A stretch of DNA of 64,000 nt from Halobacillus andaensis (lineage in GTDB: Bacteria; Bacillota; Bacilli; Bacillales; Halobacillaceae). The stretch is taken from the NCBI RefSeq assembly GCF_014636475.1, contig NZ_BMEL01000001.1, forward strand, positions 992,001 through 1,056,000, written 5' to 3'. Within the stretch, counting starts at the first letter, position 1, and each line of letters starts with the position of its first letter. A model generated the notes under the pieces. That model was not told the DNA's origin and searched no databases. It worked only from the letters and a program-made list of their open reading frames with translations. Shown piece by piece: positions 9,166 through 18,340 of this stretch. The translations under genes and the position numbers were made by a program.

Positions 9166-11340
9166 TTAATTTGCGTACACTTTCTCTTTCACTTCTCTGC
9201 GGCGGCGGTGTAAGATCGGCTCGGTGTAGCCGCTCGGCTGATCATACCCTTTAAAAACCAAATCGCAGGCGGCTTGGAAAGCGATGGATTTATCATAATC
9301 AGCAGACATCGGATGGTAATCCGGATCATCAGCATTTTGCTCGTCTACCACTTTGGCCATGCGTTTTAACGTTTCCATCACTTGTTCTTCATTAACAATA
9401 CCGTGATGCAGCCAATTCGCCATGTGCTGGCTGGAAATACGGAGTGTGGCCCGGTCTTCCATAAGCTCGACGTTATTAATGTTCGGAACTTTAGAACAAC
9501 CAACTCCATGCTCCACCCAGCGAACAACATACCCAAGAATACCCTGCGCATTGTTATCCAGTTCTTCCTGGATTTCCTCTTCACTCCAATTCGAATTCTC
9601 CGCCACCGGGATTTGTAAAATGGCTTCCTGCTCATCCGTTCGGTCTTTAGCCAGCTCACTTTGGACTTGTGCGATATCAATTTGATGATAATGAAGGGCG
9701 TGTAAGGTAGCCGCCGTCGGCGATGGAACCCAGGCTGTATTGGCCCCTGCTTTTAACTGACCGTCCTTTGTTTCCAGCATATCAGCCATCAAATCAGGCA
9801 TCGCCCACATCCCTTTACCGATTTGGGCTTTCCCTTGAAAGCCGCTGGCAAGACCGACACGTACATTGGATCTCTCATAGCCATTCAACCATGCGGATCC
9901 TTTCATATCGTTCTTTCTAATCATTGGACCTGCTTCCATAGACGTATGGATTTCGTCTCCCGTTCGATCAAGAAAGCCTGTATTAATAAAAGCAATGCGC
10001 TCTTTCACTTCATTGATGCATGCTTTTAAGTTCAGTGTCGTACGGCGTTCTTCATCCATAACTCCAATTTTTAACGTATTCCGTTTATAGCCGAGCAGAT
10101 CCTCGGTACGATTGAACAAATCGTTTGCAAAAGCGACTTCCTCGGATCCATGCATTTTTGGTTTCACGATATAAACGGATCCTTTTTTAGAGTTTTGGTA
10201 TTGACCATTGTTCAACACATCGTGCTTCGCAAGCAGGCCGGTAATTACAGTATCAATGATCCCTTCAGGTACCTCTTCTCCATTTTGATCAATGACCGCA
10301 TCACTTGTCATCAGATGACCAACATTACGCGCGAACATGAGGGAACGGCCCGGAAGCGTTAATTCTCCTCCCTCCGGCGTGGTGTACGTACGGTCTGGAT
10401 TCATCTCCCGCGTTACTTCTTTATCGCCTTTAGCAAACGTTACCGATAAATCTCCTTTAAGAAGACCTAAATAGTTCCGGTAGACCTCAACTTTATCTTC
10501 CGCATCAACTGCAGTAACAGAATCTTCAAAGTCCATAATCGTGGTTAAAGCAGATTCAACAAGAATGTCCTTCACACCTGCTTCATCCGTGCGGCCGATC
10601 GGATGAGTGTGGTCCACTTGAACTTCCAGATGAATGCCATTATTCTTTAACAGAATCGCCCTGGGAGCCTCCGGCTGTCCTGAAAAGCCAGCCAATTGAG
10701 CAGAATCCTTCAAACTTGTTGTCTTTCCATCTGTCAGTTTAGCGACCAATTGACCATCAAAAAATTGATAAGATTCTACATTCTTGTGGGAGCCCTCAGC
10801 TAACGGCACCCTTTCATCGAGGAATTTTTTAGAGAAAGCAATGACTTTCTCTCCACGTACAGGGTTATAATCTCCCTTGATCTCCGCGCCATCTTCTTCA
10901 CTAATGGCATCCGTGCCGTATAAAGCATCATACAAACTTCCCCAGCGGGCATTTGCTGCATTGATCGCATAGCGTGCATTATTAACCGGAACGACGAGCT
11001 GAGGACCCGCCTGTACGGTTATTTCATCATCAATGTCCTGAGTGGACACTTGAAAATCTTCAACATCCGGCTCAATATAATTCAACTCTTTTAAAAAAGA
11101 TCGATACGCTTCAGGCTGAATCGTTGGGTTTTGCTTGTGATACTCATGAATTTTGTTTTGAAGGTCGCCTCGTTTCTTCAACAAAGCTTTATTTTCTGGA
11201 GCAAGGTTGTGAATAATCGCCTCCAGCCCTGACCAAAAATCATCACTGGAAATACCGCTATTTGGAATGGCTTCTTTGTTGATGAACTCATACAAAACGG
11301 GAGCCACTTTTACATTACCTACTGTTACATAATCTTTCAC
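9166..11340 (-). CDS. glcB: Malate synthase G
   Basis: Condenses glyoxylate with acetyl-CoA to malate, the step that brings glycolate carbon into central metabolism. The 724-residue length is typical of isoform G and far from isoform A (about 530). Family blocks include [18 protein letters not shown], the catalytic region [16 protein letters not shown] near residue 270, [32 protein letters not shown] and [19 protein letters not shown]. The GTG at 11340 follows AAGGAGGAATGTATT. A cre-like sequence lies upstream and a LysR gene is divergent. Confidence 0.96.
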   Translation of the reverse strand: MKDYVTVGNVKVAPVLYEFINKEAIPNSGISSDDFWSGLEAIIHNLAPENKALLKKRGDLQNKIHEYHKQNPTIQPEAYRSFLKELNYIEPDVEDFQVSTQDIDDEITVQAGPQLVVPVNNARYAINAANARWGSLYDALYGTDAISEEDGAEIKGDYNPVRGEKVIAFSKKFLDERVPLAEGSHKNVESYQFFDGQLVAKLTDGKTTSLKDSAQLAGFSGQPEAPRAILLKNNGIHLEVQVDHTHPIGRTDEAGVKDILVESALTTIMDFEDSVTAVDAEDKVEVYRNYLGLLKGDLSVTFAKGDKEVTREMNPDRTYTTPEGGELTLPGRSLMFARNVGHLMTSDAVIDQNGEEVPEGIIDTVITGLLAKHDVLNNGQYQNSKKGSVYIVKPKMHGSEEVAFANDLFNRTEDLLGYKRNTLKIGVMDEERRTTLNLKACINEVKERIAFINTGFLDRTGDEIHTSMEAGPMIRKNDMKGSAWLNGYERSNVRVGLASGFQGKAQIGKGMWAMPDLMADMLETKDGQLKAGANTAWVPSPTAATLHALHYHQIDIAQVQSELAKDRTDEQEAILQIPVAENSNWSEEEIQEELDNNAQGILGYVVRWVEHGVGCSKVPNINNVELMEDRATLRISSQHMANWLHHGIVNEEQVMETLKRMAKVVDEQNADDPDYHPMSADYDKSIAFQAACDLVFKGYDQPSGYTEPILHRRRREVKEKVYAN

Positions 11341-11379
11341 AATACATTCCTCCTTGAATGGATTAAAGAATTGTCCATG

Positions 11380-11393
11380 TTGAAACGCTTACA
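11380..11393. promoter_or_regulatory. Possible cre site upstream of malate synthase
   Basis: TTGAAACGCTTACA agrees with the CcpA consensus at 12 of 14 positions and lies about 40 bp upstream of the malate synthase start. It is weaker than the site at 2365, but catabolite control would fit the pathway. Confidence 0.4.
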
Positions 11394-11544
11394 TTTTTTG
11401 TCGGAACATTCTTTCTATTTGTTGTTATTTATCTTATAATAAAATTTACCATATCAAAAATACATATTTAGAATGAGTCGTATTCCTTTTAGTTATAACT
11501 CATCGAGCAGAAGGTGAAATTCAGCGGAATGGAGCGTGAATCAA

Positions 11545-12432
11545 TTGGACATTCGTCATTTGGAGTATTTTTCAGAAGTAGCTAAACAATTGAGCTTTAC
11601 GAAAGCCGCTTCAACCCTGCATGTTTCTCAGCCGTCACTTAGTAAAGCTGTTAAGCAGTTAGAAGATGAATTGGGCGTCCCCTTATTTTACCGGTCGAAG
11701 AAGGTAGAATTAACGGATGCCGGTAAAGCTGTTCTCACAAACGCGATCAATGTGTTAGACGCCTTTCACAATTTAACCTCTGAATTAAGCGATATCATTG
11801 AATTAAAGAAAGGGGAAATTAAAATCGGAATCCCCCCGATCACTGGTGCTGCTTTTTTCTCAAAGCTGATCAGCTATTATCGCGACCAGTATCCGCAAGT
11901 TAAGATTCTCTTAAGTGAAGTCGGTTCTAAAATGATTAAACAAGGCGTTGAGGATGGCTCACTAGATATTGGGCTAGTATGCAATGTTCCTGTGAAAAAA
12001 GATAACTTGGAAGTACTCGAAGTGATCAACGATCCCCTCATGCTTCTGGTCCATCAGGATAATAAATTGGCTCAACAAGTACGAGTTGATTTAACGGACC
12101 TCGATCAAGAATCTTTCATTCTCTACCGGCAGGATTTCTCCCTTCATGACCGGATCATTGAAGAATGCAGCACAAAAGGATTTTATCCAAATGTCGTCTG
12201 CCACAGCTCACATCGCGACTTTATGATTGAAATGGTTGAAGCTAAAGTCGGAATCGCTTTACTGCCAAGTGAAATAGCCACCACCATTCAAGATCGCGCG
12301 ATTAAAGTGATTCCTCTTGAAAACTCGAACTTAAGTCTCGAGCTCGGCATGGTGTGGAAAAAAAATAAATACCTGCCCTTTGCCGTTCGGGAATTTATTG
12401 ACTTGTCTAAACAGTACCTGACAAAAGTATAA
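11545..12432 (+). CDS. LysR-family transcriptional regulator
   Basis: Typical LysR protein of about 295 residues, with an N-terminal helix-turn-helix (FTKAASTLHVSQPSLSKAVKQLEDELG) and a periplasmic-binding-protein-like effector domain. It is divergent from malate synthase with about 200 bp between, the classic LysR layout, so it may control glcB. The start is either GTG at 11536, which has GGAG almost touching it, or TTG at 11545, ten bases after GGAG; the latter gives the usual family opening MDIRHLEYF. It resembles the CidR/YwbI group; the effector is unknown. Confidence 0.88.
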   Translation: MDIRHLEYFSEVAKQLSFTKAASTLHVSQPSLSKAVKQLEDELGVPLFYRSKKVELTDAGKAVLTNAINVLDAFHNLTSELSDIIELKKGEIKIGIPPITGAAFFSKLISYYRDQYPQVKILLSEVGSKMIKQGVEDGSLDIGLVCNVPVKKDNLEVLEVINDPLMLLVHQDNKLAQQVRVDLTDLDQESFILYRQDFSLHDRIIEECSTKGFYPNVVCHSSHRDFMIEMVEAKVGIALLPSEIATTIQDRAIKVIPLENSNLSLELGMVWKKNKYLPFAVREFIDLSKQYLTKV

Positions 12433-12456
12433 TGTTCATCCCCAGGCAAATGGAGC

Positions 12457-12482
12457 ACGTCCAGCGTTCATTCGCTGGACGT
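12457..12482 (+). terminator. Hairpin after the LysR gene
   Basis: Perfect 10-bp stem ACGTCCAGCG/CGCTGGACGT with a 6-base loop, followed by CTTT. It begins about 25 bp after the LysR stop. The rest of the gap to 12,910 contains only an AT-rich promoter region with the palindrome ACAATAAATATTGT at 12796-12809. Confidence 0.7.
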
Positions 12483-12909
12483 CTTTAATGAACGTATCAG
12501 CTTGTCCGAGTTTATATAGCAATTCTACTATAATATAGGCGAACTGATTCGGCAGTGCATTACGTAATTTCGAACGCGTGTATTTAGAAGAAGCATAACT
12601 CCCCTAACTACACTTCCTGCTAATAAAGCCTTTGACAATTTGGAAAGTACTTATCATTATTTGTTTCGCTGCTACAACTGGATTAACCCTTTCCATTCAC
12701 TTCATCTCTAACATTCTTTCATTTTCTTCAATATAATTTTCTCCAAAAAATTCCCTCAATTGAATTACTCTAGCAACCCTTCCCCTTTCGTTTTTACAAT
12801 AAATATTGTATAGTGTATGGGTTCTAAAATTAGGTAAAAAAGACGAACATAATCTAGCAAACTATAAAGCAGAAAAAGTCGTCTTAGGTAAGAAAGGTGC
12901 TATCAATCT

Positions 12910-14112
12910 ATGATTCATAACCCAACAGGAAAAGAGCGATTAGGCCTGGCTTTTCTTTTAGGAATGCTTGGAATTCTCGGACCGCTTAATATCGATATGT
13001 ATTTACCGAGTTTTCCTGGCATTGCTAGTGATTTAAATGCCAGTGCTTCGCTTGTACAGCTTAGTTTAACCACGTGTTTGATTGGTCTCGCTGTAGGCCA
13101 AATTGTTATTGGTCCTATAAGTGATGCGCAGGGACGAAGAAAACCGTTAATGATTTCAATCTTCTTATTTGCGGTAGCTTCTCTTCTTTGTGCACTCGCC
13201 CCGAATATTACAACGCTCATAGCAGCCCGTTTTCTCCAAGGGTTTACGGCTTCTGCCGGAGTGGTGCTATCCCGGGCTGTGGTACGAGACGTGTTCAGTG
13301 GAAGAGAACTGACGAAATTTTTTGCGCTGCTCATGGTGATCAATGCAACGGCTCCAATGATTGCGCCCATGGCAGGCGGAGCCATTTTGCTCTTGCCTTT
13401 TTCTAGCTGGCATACGATCTTTTATTTTTTAAGTATACTCGGTCTTTTAATTGTGTTCGTGATTTCGCTGAAGTTAAAAGAAACACTGCCGCCGGAAAAA
13501 AGAATACCGAGCACAATTGGACATTCTCTCCGTACAATTGGAAGCGTATTTAAAGATCGTTCGTTTATCGGATATGCCTTAACCATCGGCTTTGTACATG
13601 GGGGCAGTTTTGCTTATGTATCAGGAACTCCCTTTGTCTATCAGGACATTTATGGCGTCTCTCCTCAAGTATTTAGTGTGTTATTTGGGATTAATGGTCT
13701 TGCCATTATCTCTGGAAGTTTTATTATTGGTCGACTAGGCGGCATCATACACGAACGGAGCCTGCTTCGGACCGCCATTCTTACTGCGGTAACGGCTACT
13801 TCATTCCTTCTTGTCATGACAATTATCGAAGGACCGTTACCTGCGTTAGTCATTCCGATTTTCATTTATATGACATCAATGGGCATGGTTTTAACCAGTA
13901 CCTTTACGCTAGCGATGGAACATCAGGGCCACCGAGCAGGAAGCGCAAGTGCTGTCCTAGGAATGCTCCCCCTATTATTCGGCTCAATGGTTTCTCCACT
14001 TGTGGGGATTAATGAAACGACAGCTGTCCCAATGGGAGCGACATTATTTATAACATCTTCCATAGGATGTATTACGTTCTTTACACTAACGAAAAAGCCT
14101 TCGGAAGCCTAA
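12910..14112 (+). CDS. Bcr/CflA-family multidrug efflux MFS transporter
   Basis: A 400-residue, 12-helix drug:proton antiporter of the Bcr/CflA (DHA1) family. Evidence: the opening GPLNIDMYLPSFPGIASDL, the motif-A region GQIVIGPISDAQGRRKPL between helices 2 and 3, and the antiporter motif-C region RFLQGFTASAGVVLSRAVVRD. The ATG at 12910 is ten bases after GAAAGGTG. It stands alone as a transcription unit. Substrates are unknown; bicyclomycin, sulfonamides and chloramphenicol are known for relatives. Confidence 0.9.
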   Translation: MIHNPTGKERLGLAFLLGMLGILGPLNIDMYLPSFPGIASDLNASASLVQLSLTTCLIGLAVGQIVIGPISDAQGRRKPLMISIFLFAVASLLCALAPNITTLIAARFLQGFTASAGVVLSRAVVRDVFSGRELTKFFALLMVINATAPMIAPMAGGAILLLPFSSWHTIFYFLSILGLLIVFVISLKLKETLPPEKRIPSTIGHSLRTIGSVFKDRSFIGYALTIGFVHGGSFAYVSGTPFVYQDIYGVSPQVFSVLFGINGLAIISGSFIIGRLGGIIHERSLLRTAILTAVTATSFLLVMTIIEGPLPALVIPIFIYMTSMGMVLTSTFTLAMEHQGHRAGSASAVLGMLPLLFGSMVSPLVGINETTAVPMGATLFITSSIGCITFFTLTKKPSEA

Positions 14113-14149
14113 GATTTAACAAAAAACAATATCAATTTCCGAAAAGAGC

Positions 14150-14225
14150 TTAGAACAATACGAAATAAAACATCAAACAATCCGAACGATTCGATTGATA
14201 TCCGTTCGGATGATTTATGTTCAAG
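14150..14225 (+). repeat. Dispersed palindromic repeat, copy A
   Basis: Contains TCCGAACG (14181-14188) and CGTTCGGA (14203-14210) as the core stem and the trailing TGATTTATGTT shared with other copies at 21952, 26065, 34396 and 53698. It is the most diverged of the five. It lies just after the efflux gene and may serve as a transcript end. Confidence 0.65.
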
Positions 14226-14305
14226 AAAGGACTTTCCCCCCTTCGCTCGGACAAAAAACTAAGGTCATTGAAAATCTGAAGATCCATGAAAGTCAGAATT
14301 TAAAT

Positions 14306-14348
14306 AAGCGGTCTGTGTGAAATTTATTTTCCCACACAGACCGCTTTT
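14306..14348 (+). terminator. Strong 14-bp hairpin terminator
   Basis: Perfect stem AAGCGGTCTGTGTG/CACACAGACCGCTT followed by TTTTCTTC. It lies about 200 bp after the efflux gene with copy A between. Confidence 0.75.
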
Positions 14349-14752
14349 CTTCTAATTTTAGAGATTTGCGCCTTCTCTACCTTTATTTCAACCTTATTTC
14401 GTTCTTTAGCCTTTTGCTTAGGTAAAGTTAGTCAATACTTCTTGAGGAGATGTTTGATTTTATTCACGACTGACAACCTATAGAAGGTTTTAGGAGGAGA
14501 TATTTAAACATACGAATGGGATATTAGATTGATCTCTGTTGATGCCACGATGAGCGTTCGGTGGTGACGCCTGGTCGATTAAAACCGGCCACGTCCTGTG
14601 CGTCGCGGGAACAGCGCGAGCCGAAGATCCACTTGGTCAAGTGAACTTCTTGACCAAGTTAGCTGAGACCGTGCCCGCGGCAATCATCCACCGACAAGCG
14701 ATTCGTGGAGATCAGTGATCTCAGCCTTCTCCCAAAGCTTTATTCGATTGAT

Positions 14753-14894
14753 CGGAAGAACGAGTGAGCCAAGATCGCCGAGTGCGGGTTTCGCGAGGAA
14801 GCTCGGGCGCTCGTCCGCGGAAAGGGAAGGGGCCTTCGCTCCTGGCAGCAAGAAAAAAAGCTTGCGGAAAAACAAGGGTTTCTCCACAAGCTGA
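14753..14894 (+). repeat. GC-rich dispersed block, copy 1, with conserved end motif
   Basis: Bases 14753-14845 match 53882-53973 at roughly nine positions in ten, in the same orientation, including GAGGAAGCTCGGGCGCTCGT and the following CCGCGGAAAGGGAAGGGGCC. Both copies then run into the motif GGTTTCTCCACAAGCTGA (14877-14894 here). The block is GC-rich in an AT-rich intergenic region and shows no gene. Just upstream, 14,560-14,720 is another GC-rich noncoding stretch (GTGCCCGCGG, CGTCGCGGGAAC) that I could not assign. Confidence 0.7.
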
Positions 14895-14925
14895 AGTCGC
14901 TTATCACAGTGATAAGCGACTTTTT
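14894..14925 (+). terminator. 13-bp hairpin with T-run
   Basis: Stem AAGTCGCTTATCA/TGATAAGCGACTT, loop CAG, then TTTT on the plus strand. No recognised plus-strand gene precedes it, only the GC-rich repeat, which raises the possibility that the repeat is transcribed. It also sits just beyond the 3' end of the minus-strand YitT gene. Confidence 0.75.
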
Positions 14926-14927
14926 AA

Positions 14928-15743
14928 TTACCTTCTAAAGTTCCCTATGACTTCAACCGTTTCACTAATACTTACAAATGCTCGTGAATCCACACTTGTA
15001 ATCAGAGATTTAACAAACGCCAATTCATATCGTGAAATCACTGTATAAAGAACTTTTCGCTCTGTATTCGAATAGCCGCCCTGGCCATCCATCACGGTAA
15101 TGCCACGTATCAAATTGCTGATCAATTCGTTTTTCAGTTCGTCTCCACGATCGGTTACCACCATTAAGTTCAGTTTAATATGGCGTGTATGCACACGGTC
15201 AATGACGATCCCTGTAATGTAGATCGACGCCATCGTGTACAACGCTAAGTCCCACGAAAAAATAAACCCAGAGATAAAAACGACGCCGCTGTTTAAGCTG
15301 AAAATTAATCCACCAAGCGGAATATCACGTTTTTGAGTAAGAACCAGTCCAATCACATCAAAACCACCAGTGGACCCGTAAAAACGTATAATAAAACCGA
15401 TAGCAATTCCGGCGATGACCCCTCCAAATACAGTAGATAATAACGCATCATCAGTGACTTTAAGAACTGGAATATACTGCATGGCTATAGAAGTAGTAAA
15501 TACAGAAAATATACTGTTCCATATAAACTCTTTTCCAAGCTTCATCCATCCAATAATTAGTATAGGAATATTTAAAATAACGAGCCAGAGCCCCGTGTTT
15601 ACAGGCGTTAACAAGCCGAAAACCATGGCCAGACCTGTAATCCCTCCAGATAATACTTCATGTGGCAGTAAGAACAAGTTAAAAGCAAACCCTAACACAA
15701 TCGAACACACAAATAGGACAGCGAATCTATATAAACGATTCAT
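14928..15743 (-). CDS. YitT family membrane protein (DUF161/DUF2179)
   Basis: A protein of about 271 residues with an N-terminal half of about five or six membrane helices (GFAFNLFLLPHEVLSGGITGLAM is the family signature) and a soluble C-terminal DUF2179 domain (VVTDRGDELKNELI; RGITVMDGQGGYSNTERKVLYTVI). B. subtilis has several paralogues of largely unknown function. The ATG at 15743 is preceded by GAGGTG at good spacing; a GTG two codons upstream is less likely. Monocistronic. Confidence 0.9.
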   Translation of the reverse strand: MNRLYRFAVLFVCSIVLGFAFNLFLLPHEVLSGGITGLAMVFGLLTPVNTGLWLVILNIPILIIGWMKLGKEFIWNSIFSVFTTSIAMQYIPVLKVTDDALLSTVFGGVIAGIAIGFIIRFYGSTGGFDVIGLVLTQKRDIPLGGLIFSLNSGVVFISGFIFSWDLALYTMASIYITGIVIDRVHTRHIKLNLMVVTDRGDELKNELISNLIRGITVMDGQGGYSNTERKVLYTVISRYELAFVKSLITSVDSRAFVSISETVEVIGNFRR

Positions 15744-16041
15744 TTTCACGGCACCTCAATCTAAATAGTGATTTAAACACCTAATGAATTTTAGGGGCCA
15801 TAAAAATGAAAGTCAATACTTTTTCTATGTATTTAGGGCTATCGATTTATATGCTTTAAAGGATTAAAATCCGCATGGTTCTGTCGTTTTCCGCTCTGTT
15901 TTACTCTCTTCTGCCCTCCTCCGATTCAAATAGTAAAAACGAAGTGTTTTTTCAATTTCATGTCAGAAAACCTAACACAACTTATGACAAAGTTCTCTAT
16001 TTTTGAAATAATCAGTTTATTAACAAATTGGAGGCTTGGTT

Positions 16042-17511
16042 ATGGTCGAAGAAAAGGTTACATACAAAGGAAACAAGAAAATCTTATTCATGACAACATT
16101 CGCATTTTTCTTAAGCTTCGTTGTCTGGTTTAATATGGCACCTTTCGCATCTACGATTCAAAAAACGTTGCAATTATCTAATGAAGAGATCGCTGTCCTG
16201 CTGTCAATCAACGTTGCTTTAACAATTCCTGCAAGAATTATCATTGGTATGCTCGTTGATCGATTTGGGCCGAAACATGTGTACGCCACTTTGTTGCTTG
16301 CCGTTAGTATTCCTTGTTTTTGGTTTGCCTTTGCTAATTCATTCTGGCAATTGTTTATGGCTCGGGCATTATTATCCGTCGTCGGTGCAGGATTTGTTAT
16401 TGGCATTCGAATGGTATCCGAGTGGTTTCCAGAAAAACACCTCGGCTTGGCAGAAGGTATATACGGAGGATGGGGCAATTTCGGATCTTCAGCAGCAGCC
16501 TTCTCCCTGCCGCTTCTTGCCTTGTTGTTTGGAGGAGAAAATGGCTGGCGCCTGGCGATCGCTCTAACCGGCGTTTTATGTATTGTGTATGCATTTATTT
16601 ATTTTAAATCCGTTGAAAACACACCTTCCGGCAAAGAATTTAAAAGACCAAAACGAAGTGGCGCGATGGAAGTCACCAGCTACCGAAGCATGTTCGGTCT
16701 TATGCTGATGTCTATTCCTTTATATGCTGCTCTTGCTTTAATCACGTGGCAATTAAGTAATACATCAATCATTTCTAATCAAATCGCTACGTTAATTTAC
16801 GTCATTCTTGCAGCCATCTATTTTTATAACTTATATAAAATTTGGGTAGTTAACCGCGATCATTTACGAAAAGGCGTCCCTGAGGAAGAACAGTATTCGT
16901 TTAAACAGGTGGCTATTTTAGACTTCGCTTATTTTATCACTTTCGGTTCAGAATTAGCCGTTATTTCTATGCTGCCAATGTTTTTTGAAGCCACGTTCAG
17001 CATGGGAGTAGCCGGGGCAGGAATGATCGCCAGCTCGTTTGCCTTTATGAACCTTGTGGCCCGCCCAGGCGGTGGTTGGCTCAGTGATAAATTTGGCCGT
17101 AAGAAGACACTCATTATTTTGTTAGCCGCTACCTCCGTCGCTTATCTTGGAATGGCACAGATCGGGTCCGATTGGTCAATTGTAGCTGCTGTTCTATTGA
17201 CGATGACGTGTTCCTTCTTTGTACAAGCTGGTGAGGGTGCTGTATTCTCGATGGTGCCACTCGTTAAAAAACGCCTGACCGGACAAGTGGCAGGTATGGT
17301 CGGTGCTTACGGAAATGTTGGCTCTGTCTTATTTTTAGCCGTACTCAGCGTACTAAACCCTTCACTGTTTTTCTTAGGAATTTCCATTATGGCGTTTTGC
17401 TGCTTTATCGCTTGTTTCTTCTTAAAAGAACCAGGCGAAGCACGTGTCACCGAGCGTCAGCCAGTAAAGGAAGAAGAAACGAGAAAGTCTGGAAAAGAAG
17501 TGGCGATTTAA
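16042..17511 (+). CDS. narK: NarK/NasA-type nitrate/nitrite transporter (MFS)
   Basis: Nitrate/nitrite porter of the MFS NNP family, 489 residues. The two family signatures are visible: GIYGGWGNFGSSAAAFSLPL in helix 5 and QAGEGAVFSMVPLVKKRLTG with the following AGMVGAYGNVG near helix 11. It is longer than the usual 390-430 residues because of an inserted segment between the two halves (about residues 215-285) with one or two extra hydrophobic stretches. The ATG at 16042 follows GGAGG by seven bases. No nitrate reductase gene is adjacent, so transport direction is unknown. Confidence 0.9.
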   Translation: MVEEKVTYKGNKKILFMTTFAFFLSFVVWFNMAPFASTIQKTLQLSNEEIAVLLSINVALTIPARIIIGMLVDRFGPKHVYATLLLAVSIPCFWFAFANSFWQLFMARALLSVVGAGFVIGIRMVSEWFPEKHLGLAEGIYGGWGNFGSSAAAFSLPLLALLFGGENGWRLAIALTGVLCIVYAFIYFKSVENTPSGKEFKRPKRSGAMEVTSYRSMFGLMLMSIPLYAALALITWQLSNTSIISNQIATLIYVILAAIYFYNLYKIWVVNRDHLRKGVPEEEQYSFKQVAILDFAYFITFGSELAVISMLPMFFEATFSMGVAGAGMIASSFAFMNLVARPGGGWLSDKFGRKKTLIILLAATSVAYLGMAQIGSDWSIVAAVLLTMTCSFFVQAGEGAVFSMVPLVKKRLTGQVAGMVGAYGNVGSVLFLAVLSVLNPSLFFLGISIMAFCCFIACFFLKEPGEARVTERQPVKEEETRKSGKEVAI

Positions 17512-17521
17512 ATTTATTAAA

Positions 17522-17565
17522 AGTGATTCCCTCCATAAGGGAATCACTCAGCTTGTAGAGAAACC
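17522..17565. terminator. Hairpin after narK with adjacent repeated motif
   Basis: Stem AGTGATTCCCT/AGGGAATCACT (17522-17532 and 17538-17548), loop of five bases. The motif GGTTTCTCTACAAGCTGA lies next to it on the minus strand (17548-17565). Read on the minus strand the order is motif, hairpin, TTTTAAT, the same order as at 14877 and 20770. Confidence 0.6.
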
Positions 17566-17825
17566 TTAGTTCTCTCTTTTACCTCGACAGTGTAACCATT
17601 TCTTCTATGAGGAGGAGTAAAGGGTTGTAGGAAACGACTCCCTTTCCAGGGGCGAATGGTGTGCCGCTATGAAAACAGAATGTGCAACAGGGCATTCACC
17701 TACGATGGTTCCGCGAGCCCACTATGATTAAAGGAACGGAAAAAGAGCTGATTTATAGTTTCCACTATTTATTTACGTTGACAGCTTCTCCCTCCCATGC
17801 TAGTCTTGTAATCAATTCAATAGAA

Positions 17826-17970
17826 TCTCTTATTTCGAGAGGTGGAGGGACTGGCCCTGTGAAACCCGGCAACCGATCCATTTGATTGTGGTGCTAATTC
17901 CAGCAAAGCGAACGCTTTGAAAAATAAGAGAGGTGCGTGTGTAAACCTCTCTCACCGGGAGGTTTTTTGT
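17826..17970 (+). promoter_or_regulatory. SAM-I riboswitch (S-box) with terminator
   Basis: First part of the metE leader. The conserved S-box core is present: closing stem CTCTTAT...ATAAGAG (17827-17833 and 17924-17930), AGAGGTGGAGGGACTGGCCC, GAAACCCGGCAACC and GGTGCTAATTCCAGC. A terminator follows (AAACCTCTC 17943-17951 with GGGAGGTTT 17957-17965, then T-run). AGAGAGGT just after the closing stem can pair with ACCTCTCT as an antiterminator, so S-adenosylmethionine binding should stop transcription. Confidence 0.95.
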
Positions 17971-18004
17971 ATACACATGCAAGAATCATTTAAATATTGT
18001 AGAT

Positions 18005-18235
18005 CACTCAGGTGCTGAATAAACTCATAAGAGCTTATTCAGCTTAATAGGGAAGCCCGGTGAAAATCCGGCACGGTCCCGCCACTGTTAGAGGGAGCAC
18101 CCTGCAGCATGTCACTTTCTTTTTTTATAAAAGATGGGAAGACGCAGGAATGTGAAGATCTTAAGTCAGGAGACCTGCCTGGTGATGACGCACTACAACC
18201 TACGAGGAATAGGGAGGTGTTAGGACACGTAACGG
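18005..18235 (+). promoter_or_regulatory. Adenosylcobalamin (B12) riboswitch
   Basis: Second aptamer of the metE leader. It contains the cobalamin core AATAGGGAAGCCCGGTGAAAA, ATCCGGCACGGTCCCGCCACTGT and the B12 box with AAGTCAGGAGACCTGCCT (18163-18180). Together with the S-box this makes a tandem two-ligand leader. Exact ends are estimated. Confidence 0.94.
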
Positions 18236-18280
18236 GATCAGTCTGTCTATACAGGCTGAATTTGAAAATACTGTCATAAC

Positions 18281-18312
18281 AATCTCTCTTTTCACAAGAG
18301 AGATTTTTTTAT
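18281..18312 (+). terminator. Regulated terminator of the cobalamin riboswitch
   Basis: Perfect 10-bp stem AATCTCTCTT/AAGAGAGATT, loop TTCAC, followed by seven T. It lies between the B12 aptamer and metE and is the natural expression platform for that aptamer. Confidence 0.88.
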
Positions 18313-18340
18313 TGCATTTATTTTACGAGGAGGAAAAATG

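Noticed and set aside
12915-13385. 156-codon frame opposite the efflux gene
   Set aside because: Shadow of the MFS coding sequence; no ribosome site and basic, low-complexity translation.
14560-14720. Possible tRNA or rRNA fragment in a GC-rich stretch
   Set aside because: No acceptor, T-loop (GTTCGA) or rRNA core pattern could be placed; treated as unassigned repeat-like DNA.
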